A stretch of 64,000 nt of DNA, taken from assembly GCF_003387075.1 (NCBI RefSeq), contig NZ_QUMQ01000001.1, positions 8,680,001 through 8,744,000 of the forward strand, read 5' to 3'. A program made the translations under genes and the position numbers. Below are positions 8,391-17,447 of this stretch, in pieces; the stretch's first letter is position 1, and each line of letters starts with the position of its first letter. Source of the DNA: Asanoa ferruginea (lineage in GTDB: Bacteria; Actinomycetota; Actinomycetes; Mycobacteriales; Micromonosporaceae). The notes under the pieces are model-generated. The model saw only the letters and a program-made list of their open reading frames with translations. It did no database searches and was not told the origin of the DNA.

Positions 8391-8399
8391 GTGGCATGC

Positions 8400-9074
8400 A
8401 TGGCGTCTGAGAGCAACCATCCGCACTCCCACCTCGACCTGCGTGACCGGCTACCTCGGCGGCTGGTCCAGCTCTTCTTCGGGCTGGTCCTCTACGGCGC
8501 GAGCATGGCCCTGCAGATCGAGGCCACCCTGGGACTGGACCCCTGGGACGTGTTCCACCAGGGTCTCGCGGAGAAGACCGGGCTCTCGTTCGGCACCATC
8601 GTGATCATCGTGGGTGCGGTGGTGTTGCTGCTGTGGATCCCGCTGCGGCAGAAACCGGGCATCGGCACCGTCAGCAACATCGTCCTCATCGGTCTCGCGG
8701 TCGACGCGACCCTGTTCCTGCTGCCGACGCCCGACGCGCTGCCGGTGCGGATCACCTTCCTGGTGCTCGGCATCCTGCTGAACGGGGTCGCCGGCGGGCT
8801 CTACATCGGCGCCCGGCTCGGACCGGGACCGCGCGACGGGCTGATGACGGGCTGGGTGGCCCGCCGGCCGGGCCGCTCGATCCGGGTCACCCGCACAGTG
8901 ATCGAACTCACCGTGCTCGGCGCGGGGGTGCTGCTCGGGGGCACGATCGGCGTGGGCACGGTGGCGTACGCCCTCCTCATCGGACCGTTGAACCACCTGT
9001 TCATCCTGCTGTTCGCGGTGCGTCCGTCGGGTCCGCGGCTCGGCCCGGAGCCGCTGCCGGATCCCGCGACCTGA
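8400..9074 (+). CDS. YczE/YitT-family integral membrane protein
   Basis: 224 residues from ATG 8400. After a short polar N terminus (residues 1-20) there are about five hydrophobic helices. Family-type features include LGLDPWDVFHQGLA early and GARLGPGPRDGLMTG in the middle, the conserved GxGPxDGLM loop of the YczE/YyaS/YitT group. The family has no established transport substrate. The divergent MocR gene suggests a PLP- or amino-compound-responsive export or uptake role, by analogy with yczR-yczE pairs. Confidence 0.8.
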   Translation: MASESNHPHSHLDLRDRLPRRLVQLFFGLVLYGASMALQIEATLGLDPWDVFHQGLAEKTGLSFGTIVIIVGAVVLLLWIPLRQKPGIGTVSNIVLIGLAVDATLFLLPTPDALPVRITFLVLGILLNGVAGGLYIGARLGPGPRDGLMTGWVARRPGRSIRVTRTVIELTVLGAGVLLGGTIGVGTVAYALLIGPLNHLFILLFAVRPSGPRLGPEPLPDPAT

Positions 9075-9154
9075 CGCATCGACGAAGAAGGTTTCAGGTA
9101 AACGAAAGATCACGCCAATGTTCATGGGCCGTTGACGTTGGCATCATTGGGGTC

Positions 9155-9580
9155 ATGGGGCAGGACGGCTGGCGGAGATCCGACGCCTGGATCTTCGTCG
9201 CGGTGGTGATGGCCAACGGCGCGGGGCGACACATGCGCTCGGCGACTACCCGGCGGCCCGAGGGCGTGCGGCTCGCTGACGTGCTCTCGATGGCCGACCA
9301 CCTCCGCCAGTCCCTACCCGACCGGCGCGAGGTCGAGGAAGCCGTCCGGCGGCTCACCGGGGCCGGCCTGATCACTGTGGGCGACGGCTGGTTCCGCGTC
9401 ACCCCGGCCGGCGAGGTGCTGTGGCGCGCCCGGCCGGTCGGGATGGGCGCGGTCGACAGCCTGTTCGCCCGGCTGCAACGCCGCCCGCTGCCGGTCGACG
9501 CCGACTGGACCCTCGACGACGCCGACCACGCGGCCGCGATCCTCGAATACGCGGGCCGCGTCGAACCCACCGAAGACTGA
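9155..9580 (+). CDS. Hypothetical protein, possible winged-helix fold
   Basis: 141 residues from ATG 9155. Not recognised as a named family. The segment from ADVLSMADHLRQSLPD through EVEEAVRRLTGAGLITVG to WFRVTPAGEVL has the helix-helix-wing pattern of small winged-helix proteins. A recognition-helix-like stretch is followed by a hydrophobic strand pair (LITVGDGWFRVT). There are no membrane segments or cysteines. The gene stands alone, 80 bases after the YczE gene and convergent with the MFS gene. A DNA-binding role is inference from the pattern only. Confidence 0.6.
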   Translation: MGQDGWRRSDAWIFVAVVMANGAGRHMRSATTRRPEGVRLADVLSMADHLRQSLPDRREVEEAVRRLTGAGLITVGDGWFRVTPAGEVLWRARPVGMGAVDSLFARLQRRPLPVDADWTLDDADHAAAILEYAGRVEPTED

Positions 9581-9707
9581 TCAAAAACCGCTCCCAGGGG
9601 TACGTGCGCAGCGCCCCAGGCCGCGGTGGCTTCCTACCGGGGTGCAGAGCAAGGACCTGGGCCGCGGCGAGCAAGGGGTTCCTGCCCTCGGGCGCGGACG
9701 CGGATCG

Positions 9708-10961
9708 TCAGGTCAGCACCGGCGTCGGCTCGGCCGGCAGCGCCGCGCGGTGCCGGGCGGCCCAGCCGACCAGCGGCACCGTCACGGCCGCGGCCGCCAG
9801 GAACAGGCCGCCGATGAGCAGCCAGCCCCACCCGCCGGTGGTCACCGCCAGCGCGATCAGCGACGCCGGCGCGACCATCTGGATCGCCGAGTTGCCCATC
9901 CGGAAGGCGCCAAAATATTCGCCGCGCCGCTCCGCCGGGGGTAGCTCCGCGGCCAGCGTCCACGAGCCCGCCGACTGCCACATCTCGGAGAGTGTGAACA
10001 GCACCGTCGCCACGACGAAGACCAGCATCGTGGTCACGCCCGAGGTCGCGCCGGCCAGGTAGAAGACCGGGCAGCCGAGCGCGGCCGCCAGCCCACCGAG
10101 CCGCAACGCCCGGGCGGCGCCGTCGACCGTGTGCGCGCCGCGGGTCATCGCCACCTGAAGCGTCGTCGCCATCAGGGTGTTGACCAGCGTCAGCACGCCG
10201 ATCCACCACTTCGGCGCGTCGGTGTGCGTGAGCAGCCACGGTGGAGCGACCTCGAGCTCGATCGTCCCGTAGGCCAGCAGCACCGCGCACAGCACCGTCA
10301 CCGCCAGGAACGGCCGGTCGGTGAACACGTGCCGTTGGCCGGCCGGGCGTTGCTGCCGGGCCCGGCCCGCCGGACCGGCCGGGAGGCGCAGGATCAGCAG
10401 CAGGTTGACCAGCAGCACGACCGCGTTGGCCAGCGGCAGCGCCAGGTAGGCGGCGTGGGTGTCGATGGCGAGGGCCAGGGCGGCCAGGCCGGCGCCGACC
10501 GACCAGCCGACGTTGAGCCAGGAGCGGGCGAACGCCTGGGTGCGTACCCGGGTCTCCGGCTCGACCGCCTCGATCAGGTAGACGTTGCGGCCGGCCTGCC
10601 CGATGCCGTTGACCAGTTCGAAGAAGACGATCATCGCGAGGAAGCTGACGAACCCGCGCGCGAACGGCCACAGCAGGAAGCCAGCGGCGCTGCCGGCCAC
10701 GCCGACCAGCCAGGCGGTGCGCGGCCCCCAGCGGTCGGCCAGCGCGCTCAGCGGCACCGAGCAGACCAGCACCGCGCCTGCCGCCGCCGACAGGCCGATG
10801 CCGATCTCGTGCGGCGCGAGGCCGACCACCCGGGTGAAGAACACCGCGCTGCCCGTGCTGAAGGTCCCGATGCCAACCCCGAAAATCAAGCTGACGAGGG
10901 CGTACGCCCGGGGTAGGCCCGCCGGAGGCACCAGGTTCTCCCGCACGCCCATGACAGGCAT
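9708..10961 (-). CDS. MFS transporter
   Basis: 417 residues with about twelve hydrophobic helices in two bundles separated by a polar loop near residues 195-215 (GRARQQRPAGQRH). The loop after helix 2 has SALADRWGPRTAWL, the D-R-x-G-x-R/K signature of the major facilitator superfamily. A second ATG at 10952 may be the true start. It probably exports small molecules, but no substrate-specific motif is visible. It is the last gene on the minus strand downstream of the his operon, 35 bases after hisF, and may be read from the same transcript. Confidence 0.85.
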   Translation of the reverse strand: MPVMGVRENLVPPAGLPRAYALVSLIFGVGIGTFSTGSAVFFTRVVGLAPHEIGIGLSAAAGAVLVCSVPLSALADRWGPRTAWLVGVAGSAAGFLLWPFARGFVSFLAMIVFFELVNGIGQAGRNVYLIEAVEPETRVRTQAFARSWLNVGWSVGAGLAALALAIDTHAAYLALPLANAVVLLVNLLLILRLPAGPAGRARQQRPAGQRHVFTDRPFLAVTVLCAVLLAYGTIELEVAPPWLLTHTDAPKWWIGVLTLVNTLMATTLQVAMTRGAHTVDGAARALRLGGLAAALGCPVFYLAGATSGVTTMLVFVVATVLFTLSEMWQSAGSWTLAAELPPAERRGEYFGAFRMGNSAIQMVAPASLIALAVTTGGWGWLLIGGLFLAAAAVTVPLVGWAARHRAALPAEPTPVLT

Positions 10962-10996
10962 CCCACCACGTCAGCGGTTGATCTTTCGACCCCGTT

Positions 10997-11761
10997 TCAG
11001 CGCACCGGGTAGTCCGCCTGCCGCAGGGCGGTCTTCACGTCGCCGATCGCCAACTCGCCGAAGTGGAACACGCTGGCCGCGAGCACCGCGTCAGCACCGG
11101 CGTCGACCGCCGGCGGGAAGTCGGAAGTCGCGCCGGCACCGCCACTCGCGATCACCGGGATGTCGACGACCGCCCGGACCGCCCGGATCAGCTCCAGGTC
11201 GAAGCCGGCCTTGGTGCCGTCGGCGTCCATCGAGTTGAGCAGGATCTCGCCCGCGCCGAGCTCGGCGACCTGCCGCGCCCACTCGACCGCGTCGAGCCCG
11301 GTCCCACGACGGCCGCCGTGGGTGGTCACCTCGAAGCCCGACGACGCCGACGACGCCGATCGCCGCACGTCGAGGGAGAGCACCAGCACCTGGTTGCCGA
11401 ACCGCTGGGCGATCTCGCGGACCAGTTCCGGCCGCGCGATGGCCGCCGTGTTGACGCCGACCTTGTCGGCCCCGGCCCGCAGCAGGGTGTCCACGTCGGA
11501 CACCGACCGCACGCCGCCGCCGACGGTCAGCGGGATGAAGACCGATTCGGCGGTACGCCGGACCACGTCGAGCATCGTCCCCCGGTCGTCGGAGGACGCG
11601 GTCACGTCGAGGAAGGTCAGTTCGTCGGCGCCGGCCGCGTCGTAGGCGGCGGCCAGCTCGACCGGGTCGCCGGCGTCGCGGAGGTCGACGAAGTTGACGC
11701 CCTTGACCACCCGCCCCGCGTCGACGTCGAGACACGGGATCACCCGGACGGCGACGCTCAC
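10997..11761 (-). CDS. hisF: Imidazole glycerol phosphate synthase cyclase subunit
   Basis: 254 residues, TIM barrel. HisF takes ammonia from HisH and converts PRFAR to imidazole glycerol phosphate and AICAR. The first catalytic Asp is in [14 protein letters not shown] (residue 12). The second is in VLSLDVRRS near residue 130. The phosphate-binding loops TVGGGVRS and IASGGAGA are present. A short inserted run, [11 protein letters not shown], follows the second Asp. The start overlaps the priA stop by four bases. It is the last biosynthetic gene of the his cluster here. Confidence 0.97.
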   Translation of the reverse strand: MSVAVRVIPCLDVDAGRVVKGVNFVDLRDAGDPVELAAAYDAAGADELTFLDVTASSDDRGTMLDVVRRTAESVFIPLTVGGGVRSVSDVDTLLRAGADKVGVNTAAIARPELVREIAQRFGNQVLVLSLDVRRSASSASSGFEVTTHGGRRGTGLDAVEWARQVAELGAGEILLNSMDADGTKAGFDLELIRAVRAVVDIPVIASGGAGATSDFPPAVDAGADAVLAASVFHFGELAIGDVKTALRQADYPVR

Positions 11762-12480
11762 GACGACAGCACCGCCAGCGCCTCGCGCACGGTGAACGCG
11801 CCGGCGTAGAGCGCCTTGCCGGCGATCACGCCCTCGACGCCGGCGCTCTCCAGGGTGGCCAGCGCGCGCAGGTCGTCGAGGGTGGACACCCCGCCGGAGG
11901 CGATCACCGGCGCCGGCGTGCGGTCGCAGACCTCGCGCAGCAGGTCGAGGTTGGGCCCGCGCATCGTGCCGTCCTTGGTGATGTCGGTGACCACGTAGCG
12001 GGCCGCGCCGGCCTTGTCGAGCCGCTCCAGCACCTCGAAGAGGTCGCCGCCGTCGCGGGTCCAGCCCCGGGCCGAGAGGGTACGGCCGCGCACGTCGAGC
12101 CCGATCGCCACCCGCTCGCCGAATTCACCGCAGACCCGGTCGCACCACTCGGGATCCTCGAGCGCGGCCGTGCCGATGTTGACCCGGGCCGCACCCGTGG
12201 CCAGCGCGGCCCGCAGCGAGGCGTCGTCGCGGATGCCCCCGGACAGCTCGACCTTGACGTCGAGGCGGCCGACCACGTCGGCGAGCAGCGCCGCGTTGGA
12301 GCCGCGGCCGAAGGCGGCGTCGAGGTCGACCAGATGCACCCACTCGGCCCCGTCGTGCTGCCAGGCGAGCGCCGCCTCCAGCGGGTCGCCGTAGCCGGTC
12401 TCGGTGCCGGCGGCGCCCTGCACGAGGCGGACGGCCTGGCCGTCGGCGACGTCGACGGCCGGCAGCAGGGTGAGCGTCAC
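11758..12480 (-). CDS. priA: Bifunctional HisA/TrpF isomerase
   Basis: 240 residues, (beta/alpha)8 barrel. The actinobacterial PriA isomerises both ProFAR (histidine) and phosphoribosyl anthranilate (tryptophan). Catalytic Asp residues are visible in [15 protein letters not shown] (residue 11) and in [15 protein letters not shown]. Phosphate loops are VELSGGIRD and IASGGVSTL. Actinobacteria generally lack a separate trpF, so this gene is probably needed for tryptophan as well. It overlaps hisF by four bases and follows the small membrane gene by 22 bases. Confidence 0.93.
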   Translation of the reverse strand: MTLTLLPAVDVADGQAVRLVQGAAGTETGYGDPLEAALAWQHDGAEWVHLVDLDAAFGRGSNAALLADVVGRLDVKVELSGGIRDDASLRAALATGAARVNIGTAALEDPEWCDRVCGEFGERVAIGLDVRGRTLSARGWTRDGGDLFEVLERLDKAGAARYVVTDITKDGTMRGPNLDLLREVCDRTPAPVIASGGVSTLDDLRALATLESAGVEGVIAGKALYAGAFTVREALAVLSS

Positions 12481-12502
12481 GGTGGTCTCCTCAGATGCTT
12501 CT

Positions 12503-12823
12503 TCAGGTCCGGCGGCCCAGGGCGACGATAACCAGGGCGGGCAGGCAGAGCACGGTCAACAGGGTCAACACGATCTTCAGGCCCGGGTCGTCGACCAGGA
12601 ACCAGACGAGCGCGAGCAGCACGATCGTGATGACCACGATCCCGGCCCGCTCGCCGCGGCTGCGCCGCGCGAACAGCCGGCCGGTGCGGCGCTGCTTGGG
12701 CCTCAGCTTCGCGACGACGGCCCGGCGGCGCTGCCGGCGGGCGACCGTGCGGGCCCGCTTGGCACGCAGCTTGGCCGCCTCGGCCTCGCGGGCGGCCCGG
12801 CGCAGGGCGCGTTCCTTAGCCAA
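12503..12823 (-). CDS. Small basic membrane protein embedded in his operon
   Basis: 106 residues from TTG 12823, overlapping the end of hisH by eight bases. A longer start at 12865 would give 120 residues. The first 65 residues are extremely basic, rich in Arg/Ala (for example [17 protein letters not shown] and [13 protein letters not shown]). Two hydrophobic segments follow ([16 protein letters not shown] and [19 protein letters not shown]) with a short polar link. It looks like a two-helix membrane protein with a cytoplasmic nucleic-acid- or lipid-contacting N terminus. No known family was recognised, and it is not a histidine enzyme by any visible motif. Confidence 0.75.
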   Translation of the reverse strand: MAKERALRRAAREAEAAKLRAKRARTVARRQRRRAVVAKLRPKQRRTGRLFARRSRGERAGIVVITIVLLALVWFLVDDPGLKIVLTLLTVLCLPALVIVALGRRT

Positions 12824-13433
12824 GGGTGGCCAGCCAGTTGCCGAGCAGGGTTGCCCCCGCGTCACCGGACTTCTCCGGGTGGAACTGGGTCGCCGACAGC
12901 GGCCCGCGCTCGACGGCGGCCACGAACGGCGCGTCGTGGACGCAGGTGGTCGCGCCAGGGATCGGGTCGTGCGCGGCGTAGGAGTGGACGAAGTAGAACC
13001 GGGTGCCGGCCGGCAGCCCGGCGAACAGCACCGAGTCGGCCGGCGGGGTGACCGTGTTCCAGCCCATGTGCGGGACCCGGCGGGCGGCGAGCCGGCTGAC
13101 CGTGCCGGGCAGCAGGCCCAGCCCCTTGGTCACCACGCCGTGCTCCTCGCCGGCCTCGAACAGCACCTGCATGCCGACGCAGATGCCGAGCACCGGGCGG
13201 CCGGCGGCGACCCGCTCGGCGATCACCCGGCCGGCCGAGCCGGGCAGCGCGTCGATCCCGGCCATGCAGGCCGCATAGGCGCCGACGCCGGGCACCACCA
13301 GGCCGTCGGCCGCGGCCGCCGCGGCCAGGTCAGGGGTGACGGTGACGGTGGCGCCGACCCGCTCGAGCGCGCGCTGCGCGGAGCGCAGGTTGCCGGAGCC
13401 GTAGTCGAGCACCACGACCGAACGCGCGGTCAC
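12816..13433 (-). CDS. hisH: Imidazole glycerol phosphate synthase glutaminase subunit
   Basis: 205 residues from GTG 13433. A longer ORF continues upstream, but the family begins at [14 protein letters not shown]. This class I glutamine amidotransferase supplies ammonia to HisF. The nucleophilic Cys sits in [12 protein letters not shown], and the His-x-Glu pair in [10 protein letters not shown]. The start codon overlaps the stop of the preceding 53-residue gene as GTGA, so the two are translationally coupled. Confidence 0.96.
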   Translation of the reverse strand: MTARSVVVLDYGSGNLRSAQRALERVGATVTVTPDLAAAAAADGLVVPGVGAYAACMAGIDALPGSAGRVIAERVAAGRPVLGICVGMQVLFEAGEEHGVVTKGLGLLPGTVSRLAARRVPHMGWNTVTPPADSVLFAGLPAGTRFYFVHSYAAHDPIPGATTCVHDAPFVAAVERGPLSATQFHPEKSGDAGATLLGNWLATLG

Positions 13434-13591
13434 GACGGCACCAGCCAGAGGATCCCGCCCAACAGCGCGAACGCCGCCAGCACCGCGACGACGCCACCGG
13501 GCAGCTTGGCGCCCTGCTTGAAGAGCGAGAACGCGCCGCCGCTCAGGATTCCGGCGAGCGCCAGCAGCAGAATGGGGACGATCGAACTCAC
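13430..13591 (-). CDS. 53-residue membrane protein between hisB and hisH
   Basis: Starts at GTG 13591, inside the hisB stop codon (GTGA), and ends by overlapping the hisH start, again GTGA. The protein is almost entirely hydrophobic: [19 protein letters not shown], a short basic link [10 protein letters not shown], then [17 protein letters not shown]. That gives two predicted transmembrane helices. The double four-base overlap is strong evidence that it is translated. No family is recognised. It may help place the pathway at the membrane or may be an unrelated passenger, and there is no sequence basis to choose. Confidence 0.75.
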   Translation of the reverse strand: MSSIVPILLLALAGILSGGAFSLFKQGAKLPGGVVAVLAAFALLGGILWLVPS

Positions 13592-14202
13592 AAGGCACCC
13601 TTTGTGGACGGTACGGCGCCGCCGGCGCGGGGGTCGATCGCGACCGCCTCGCGCAGGGCCCGGCTGACGGCCTTGAACTGCGCCTCGACCACGTGGTGGG
13701 CGTCGGGGTTGCCGCCCGGTCGGGCCGCCCGGAGCACGTCGACGTGCAGGGTGACCCGCGCCGCGAGGCCGAACGACTCGAAGATGTGCCGGGTCATGCT
13801 GGTCGGGTAGACCGGCCCGATGTAGGGCGCCAGCGGCGGCTCGTCGTGCACCACGTAGGCCCGACCGGACAGGTCGACCGCGGCCCGGACCAGCACCTCG
13901 TCCATCGGCACGGTGGCGCTGCCGTAACGGCGGATGCCGGCCTTGTCGCCGAGCGCCTCGGCGAACGCCGTGCCCAATGCGATCGCCGTGTCCTCCATCG
14001 TGTGGTGGGCGTCGATCTCCAGGTCGCCGACGGTCTGCACGGTCAGGTCGAAGCCGCCGTGCCGGGCGATCTGGTTGAGCATGTGGTCGTAGAAGCCGAC
14101 GCCGGTCGAGATCTCGCCCCGGCCGGTGCCGTCGAGGTCGATCTCGACGCTGACCTTGGTCTCGTTGGTCGTGCGTTCGACACGGGCAACGCGGTTGCTC
14201 AC
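13588..14202 (-). CDS. hisB: Imidazoleglycerol-phosphate dehydratase
   Basis: 204 residues from GTG 14202, the monofunctional bacterial type without a HisB phosphatase domain. Metal-binding [12 protein letters not shown] and [12 protein letters not shown] motifs are both present, as is [15 protein letters not shown]. It catalyses dehydration of imidazole glycerol phosphate to imidazole acetol phosphate. It overlaps the hisC stop by four bases and the small membrane gene by four bases. Confidence 0.97.
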   Translation of the reverse strand: MSNRVARVERTTNETKVSVEIDLDGTGRGEISTGVGFYDHMLNQIARHGGFDLTVQTVGDLEIDAHHTMEDTAIALGTAFAEALGDKAGIRRYGSATVPMDEVLVRAAVDLSGRAYVVHDEPPLAPYIGPVYPTSMTRHIFESFGLAARVTLHVDVLRAARPGGNPDAHHVVEAQFKAVSRALREAVAIDPRAGGAVPSTKGAL

Positions 14203-15269
14203 AGGTCCTCCAGGGCGGCAAGGAAGGCGTCGGTCTCGGCGGGAGTGCCGGCGGTGACCCGGAGCCAGCCGGGCAGGCCGACGTCGCGGACCAGCACGCC
14301 GCGGTCGAGCAGCGCCCGCCAGACCGCCTTCTGGTCGCCGCCCACCTCGAAGAGCACGAAGTTGGCGTCGCTGTCGGCCACGGTCAGGCCGCGGGCGCGC
14401 AGGGTGTCGACGATGCGGTCGCGCTGCCGCTTGATCGCCTCGACGGTGACCAGCAGGCTGTCGCGGTGTGCCACGGCCGCGCGGGCGGCGGCCTGGGTCA
14501 GCGCGCTCAGGTGATAGGGCAACCGCACGAGTTGCACGGCGTCGACCACGGCCGGGTCGGCGGCCAGGTAGCCCAGCCGGCCGCCGGCGAAGCCGAACGC
14601 CTTGCTCATCGTGCGGGTCACGACCAGCCGCGGGTGGCCGGGCAGCACGGTCAGCGCGCTCGGGGTGCCGGGCCGGGCGAACTCGGCGTAGGCCTCGTCG
14701 ACCACGACCATGCCCGGCGCCACGTCGAGCACCGCGGTCACCACGTCGGGCGGCAGCGCCGTACCCGTCGGATTGTTGGGTGAACAGAGGAAGACCAGAT
14801 CCGGCGCGTGCGCCCGCACCTGGGCCGCGACGTCGGCGGCGGTCAGCGTGAAGTCGGCGCCGCGGTGGCCGTCGACCCACGCGGTGCCGGTGCCGACCGC
14901 GAGCAGTGGGTGCATCGAATAGGCGGGCGTGAAGCCGAGCGCGGTGCGCCCCGGGCCGCCGAACGCCTGGAGGAGCTGCTGCTGGATCTCGTTGGAGCCG
15001 TTGGCCGCCCACACGTTGGCGCCGGTCAGCCCGTGCCCGAGGTAGGCCGCGAGGTCGGACCGCAGCGCCACGGCGTCGCGGTCGGGGTAGCGGTTGAGGT
15101 CACGGAGCTCGTCCTGAAGAGCCTTGCCGATCGCTTCGACCACATCATCGGGTACGGGGTAGGAGTTCTCGTTGGTGTTGAGCCGCACCGGCACGTCGAG
15201 CTGCGGCGCGCCGTAGGGGGTCAGCCCGCGCAGGTCGGCCCGCAGCGGGAGGTCGTCGAGGTGGGTCAT
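14199..15269 (-). CDS. hisC: Histidinol-phosphate aminotransferase
   Basis: 356 residues from ATG 15269, which overlaps the hisD stop as ATGA. A PLP fold type I enzyme, it converts imidazole acetol phosphate to histidinol phosphate. Motifs: [13 protein letters not shown] near the N terminus, [12 protein letters not shown] in the middle, VVDEAYAEF for PLP Asp/Tyr contacts, and the Schiff-base Lys in [15 protein letters not shown]. The C-terminal Arg that binds the substrate phosphate/carboxylate is in [11 protein letters not shown]. Length is normal for the family. Confidence 0.96.
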   Translation of the reverse strand: MTHLDDLPLRADLRGLTPYGAPQLDVPVRLNTNENSYPVPDDVVEAIGKALQDELRDLNRYPDRDAVALRSDLAAYLGHGLTGANVWAANGSNEIQQQLLQAFGGPGRTALGFTPAYSMHPLLAVGTGTAWVDGHRGADFTLTAADVAAQVRAHAPDLVFLCSPNNPTGTALPPDVVTAVLDVAPGMVVVDEAYAEFARPGTPSALTVLPGHPRLVVTRTMSKAFGFAGGRLGYLAADPAVVDAVQLVRLPYHLSALTQAAARAAVAHRDSLLVTVEAIKRQRDRIVDTLRARGLTVADSDANFVLFEVGGDQKAVWRALLDRGVLVRDVGLPGWLRVTAGTPAETDAFLAALEDL

Positions 15270-16585
15270 GCCGGGAACCTCGCCGTGACCGCCTCGCCGT
15301 GTGCCGGCAGGTCTTCGACATTGGCAAGCGTGACCACGTGCGGCGCGGCCTCGCGCAGCGCCGGCTCGTCGTATTCGATGATGTGGATGCCGCGCAGGAA
15401 CGACTGCACCGACAGGCCGCTGGAGTGCCGGGCGCAGCCGCCGGTCGGCAGCACGTGGTTGGAGCCGGCGCAGTAGTCGCCCAGCGAGACCGGCGCGTAG
15501 GGGCCGACGAAGATGGCGCCGGCGTTGCGTACCCGCATGGCGATCTCCCTGGCATCTCTGGTCTGGATCTCCAGGTGCTCGGCGGCGTAGGCGTTGACGA
15601 CCCGCAGCCCCTGCTCGAGGTCGTCGACCAGCACCGTGCCGGACTGCTCCCCGGACAGGGCGGTGGCGATCCGCTCGGTGTGCTTGGTCCGGCCCACGCG
15701 CGCCTTCAGCTCGGCGTCGACCGCGTCGGCGAGGTCTTTCGACGGGGTGACGAGCACGCTGGCCGCCAGCGGGTCGTGCTCGGCCTGGCTGATCAGGTCG
15801 GCGGCGACGTGGCCGGGGTCGGCGGTGTCGTCGGCCAGCACGGCGATCTCGGTGGGGCCGGCCTCGGCGTCGATGCCGACGGCGCCGCCGCTGCGCAGCA
15901 GCCGCTTGGCCGCGGTGACCCAGACGTTGCCGGGCCCGGTGATGATGTCGACCGGACGGCAGTAGCCGGTGCCCTCCGCGTTGGTGGTGCCGCCGTAGCC
16001 GAGCAGGGCGATCGCCTGTGCGCCGCCGACCGCGTAGACCTCGTCGACGCCGAGCAGCGCGCAGGCGGCCAGCACCCGCTGGTCGGGCAGGCCGTCGTTG
16101 TCCTTCTGCGGCGGGCTGACGACCACCAGGGCCTCGACGCCGGCGACCTGGGCGGGCACCACGTTCATGACCACGGTCGACGGGTACATGGCGAGGCCGC
16201 CGGGCACGTAGAGGCCGACCCGCTCGACGGGAACCCAGCGCTCGGTGACCGTGCCGCCGCGTACCACCTGGGTGGTGGTGTCGTGTCGTTTTTGATCTTC
16301 GTGCACTGTGCGGGCGCGACTGATCGCCTCCAGCAGCGCGGCGCGCACGTCGGGGTCGAGGCTGTGCTCGGCGGCCTTGATCGTCTCGATCGGGACGCGA
16401 AGCTCGTCGATCTCGACGCCGTCGAACCGCGCGGTGGCGTCGCGGACCGCGGTGAACCCATGCTCGCGCACCGCCTCGACGAGCGGGCGGATGGTCTCGA
16501 CGGCCTGCGACACATCGAGCCGGGCACGGGGCAACAGACCGCGCGGGTCGGTGTCGACTCCGCGCAGGTCGATCCGGTTCAACAC
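15266..16585 (-). CDS. hisD: Histidinol dehydrogenase
   Basis: 439 residues from GTG 16585. The zinc enzyme oxidises histidinol to histidine in two NAD-linked steps. Visible conserved segments are [48 protein letters not shown] (the usual GPSE loop with Thr), AYAEHLEI and [10 protein letters not shown]. It is the first gene of the his operon and carries a leaderless-type promoter (listed separately). The following hisC start lies within its stop codon. Confidence 0.96.
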   Translation of the reverse strand: MLNRIDLRGVDTDPRGLLPRARLDVSQAVETIRPLVEAVREHGFTAVRDATARFDGVEIDELRVPIETIKAAEHSLDPDVRAALLEAISRARTVHEDQKRHDTTTQVVRGGTVTERWVPVERVGLYVPGGLAMYPSTVVMNVVPAQVAGVEALVVVSPPQKDNDGLPDQRVLAACALLGVDEVYAVGGAQAIALLGYGGTTNAEGTGYCRPVDIITGPGNVWVTAAKRLLRSGGAVGIDAEAGPTEIAVLADDTADPGHVAADLISQAEHDPLAASVLVTPSKDLADAVDAELKARVGRTKHTERIATALSGEQSGTVLVDDLEQGLRVVNAYAAEHLEIQTRDAREIAMRVRNAGAIFVGPYAPVSLGDYCAGSNHVLPTGGCARHSSGLSVQSFLRGIHIIEYDEPALREAAPHVVTLANVEDLPAHGEAVTARFPA

Positions 16586-16592
16586 CCTGCAA

Positions 16593-16598
16593 AGTCTA
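16593..16598 (-). promoter_or_regulatory. Leaderless-type -10 box for hisD
   Basis: On the minus strand TAGACT lies seven bases before the GTG of hisD, with no ribosome-binding sequence between. This TANNNT placement is typical of leaderless transcripts in actinobacteria. No convincing -35 is seen. No his leader peptide or T-box precedes the gene. Confidence 0.55.
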
Positions 16599-16664
16599 GG
16601 CGTCCCAGCAATCGGGATTCCGGCGCCGTTCGCACGGTTCGGGTACGGGTGCCCGGTCAGGCGC

Positions 16665-16670
16665 TAGGCT
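16665..16670 (+). promoter_or_regulatory. Leaderless-type -10 box for the Lon-domain gene
   Basis: TAGGCT lies six bases before the GTG at 16677 without a Shine-Dalgarno sequence. It sits back to back with the hisD promoter in a 91-bp divergent spacer. Confidence 0.5.
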
Positions 16671-16676
16671 CGGCGG

Positions 16677-17447
16677 GTGACGTCGCGGCTGCCCGTTTTC
16701 CCCCTCGGAGCGGTGCTTTTTCCAGGCCTGGTGCTGCCGTTGCACATCTTCGAGGAGCGCTACCGCGATCTGGTGAAGCATCTGCTGAGCCGGCCCGACG
16801 GTGATCCGCGCGAGTTCGGAGTCGTGGCGATCCGGCAGGACGCGGAAACTCTGCCCACCACACCGGCGCCGGGCCCGTTCCCGTCGACGCCGCCGCGGCT
16901 GGGCCCCGTCCCGACCACGCCGGTGTCCCCGCCGTCGGTGCCCGTGGCGGTGCCCGACGACGTGGCCCTGCACGAGGTGGGCTGCACGGCCGAGCTGAGG
17001 CAGGTGACCGAGCTGCCCGACGGCCGCTACGACATCGTGACGGTGGGCCGGCGGCGCTTCCGGGTCGTGTCAATCGACCGGTCGTCCGAGCCCTACCTGA
17101 TGGCCGAGGTCGAGTGGCTGCCCGAGCCCGACGGCCAGGAAGAACTCGCCGACCTGCTGGCGCCGCGGGTGCTGGCGGTGTTCCGGCAATACCTGACGCT
17201 GATCCGCGACGACGACCAGGAGCTGACCGAGCAGCTCCCGGAGGACCCGACGGTGCTGTCCCACCTCGTGGCGGCAACGGCGGCGTTGACGCTGGAAGAC
17301 CGCCAGCGGCTGCTCGCCACGGTCGACACGGCCGGGCGGCTCGGTGCGGAGCTGCGGTTGCTGAGCCGCGAGGCCGCGCTGCTGCGCCAGGTGCGGGCGG
17401 TGCCGGTGCCGCTGCGGGAGCTGGCCGTGCCGGCGAGCCCCAACTAG
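16677..17447 (+). CDS. Lon N-terminal (LON substrate-binding) domain protein
   Basis: 256 residues from GTG 16677. Starts SRLPVFPLGAVLFPGLVLPLHIFEERY, the first strand-turn of the Lon substrate-binding (PUA-like) domain, and continues with FGVVAIRQDAETL, VGCTAELRQVTELPDGRYD and VGRRRFRV. No ATPase or protease domain follows, so it is a stand-alone member. A Pro/Thr-rich insertion (residues about 60-85) interrupts the domain. The last 100 residues are helical and charged. Stand-alone LON-domain proteins have no settled function, and a peptide- or protein-binding role is inferred. Its stop overlaps the end of the converging phosphotransferase gene. Confidence 0.88.
   Translation: MTSRLPVFPLGAVLFPGLVLPLHIFEERYRDLVKHLLSRPDGDPREFGVVAIRQDAETLPTTPAPGPFPSTPPRLGPVPTTPVSPPSVPVAVPDDVALHEVGCTAELRQVTELPDGRYDIVTVGRRRFRVVSIDRSSEPYLMAEVEWLPEPDGQEELADLLAPRVLAVFRQYLTLIRDDDQELTEQLPEDPTVLSHLVAATAALTLEDRQRLLATVDTAGRLGAELRLLSREAALLRQVRAVPVPLRELAVPASPN

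Noticed and set aside
16586-16676. His leader peptide or T-box before hisD
   Set aside because: The spacer is only 91 bp, with a leaderless promoter and no His codon run or terminator.
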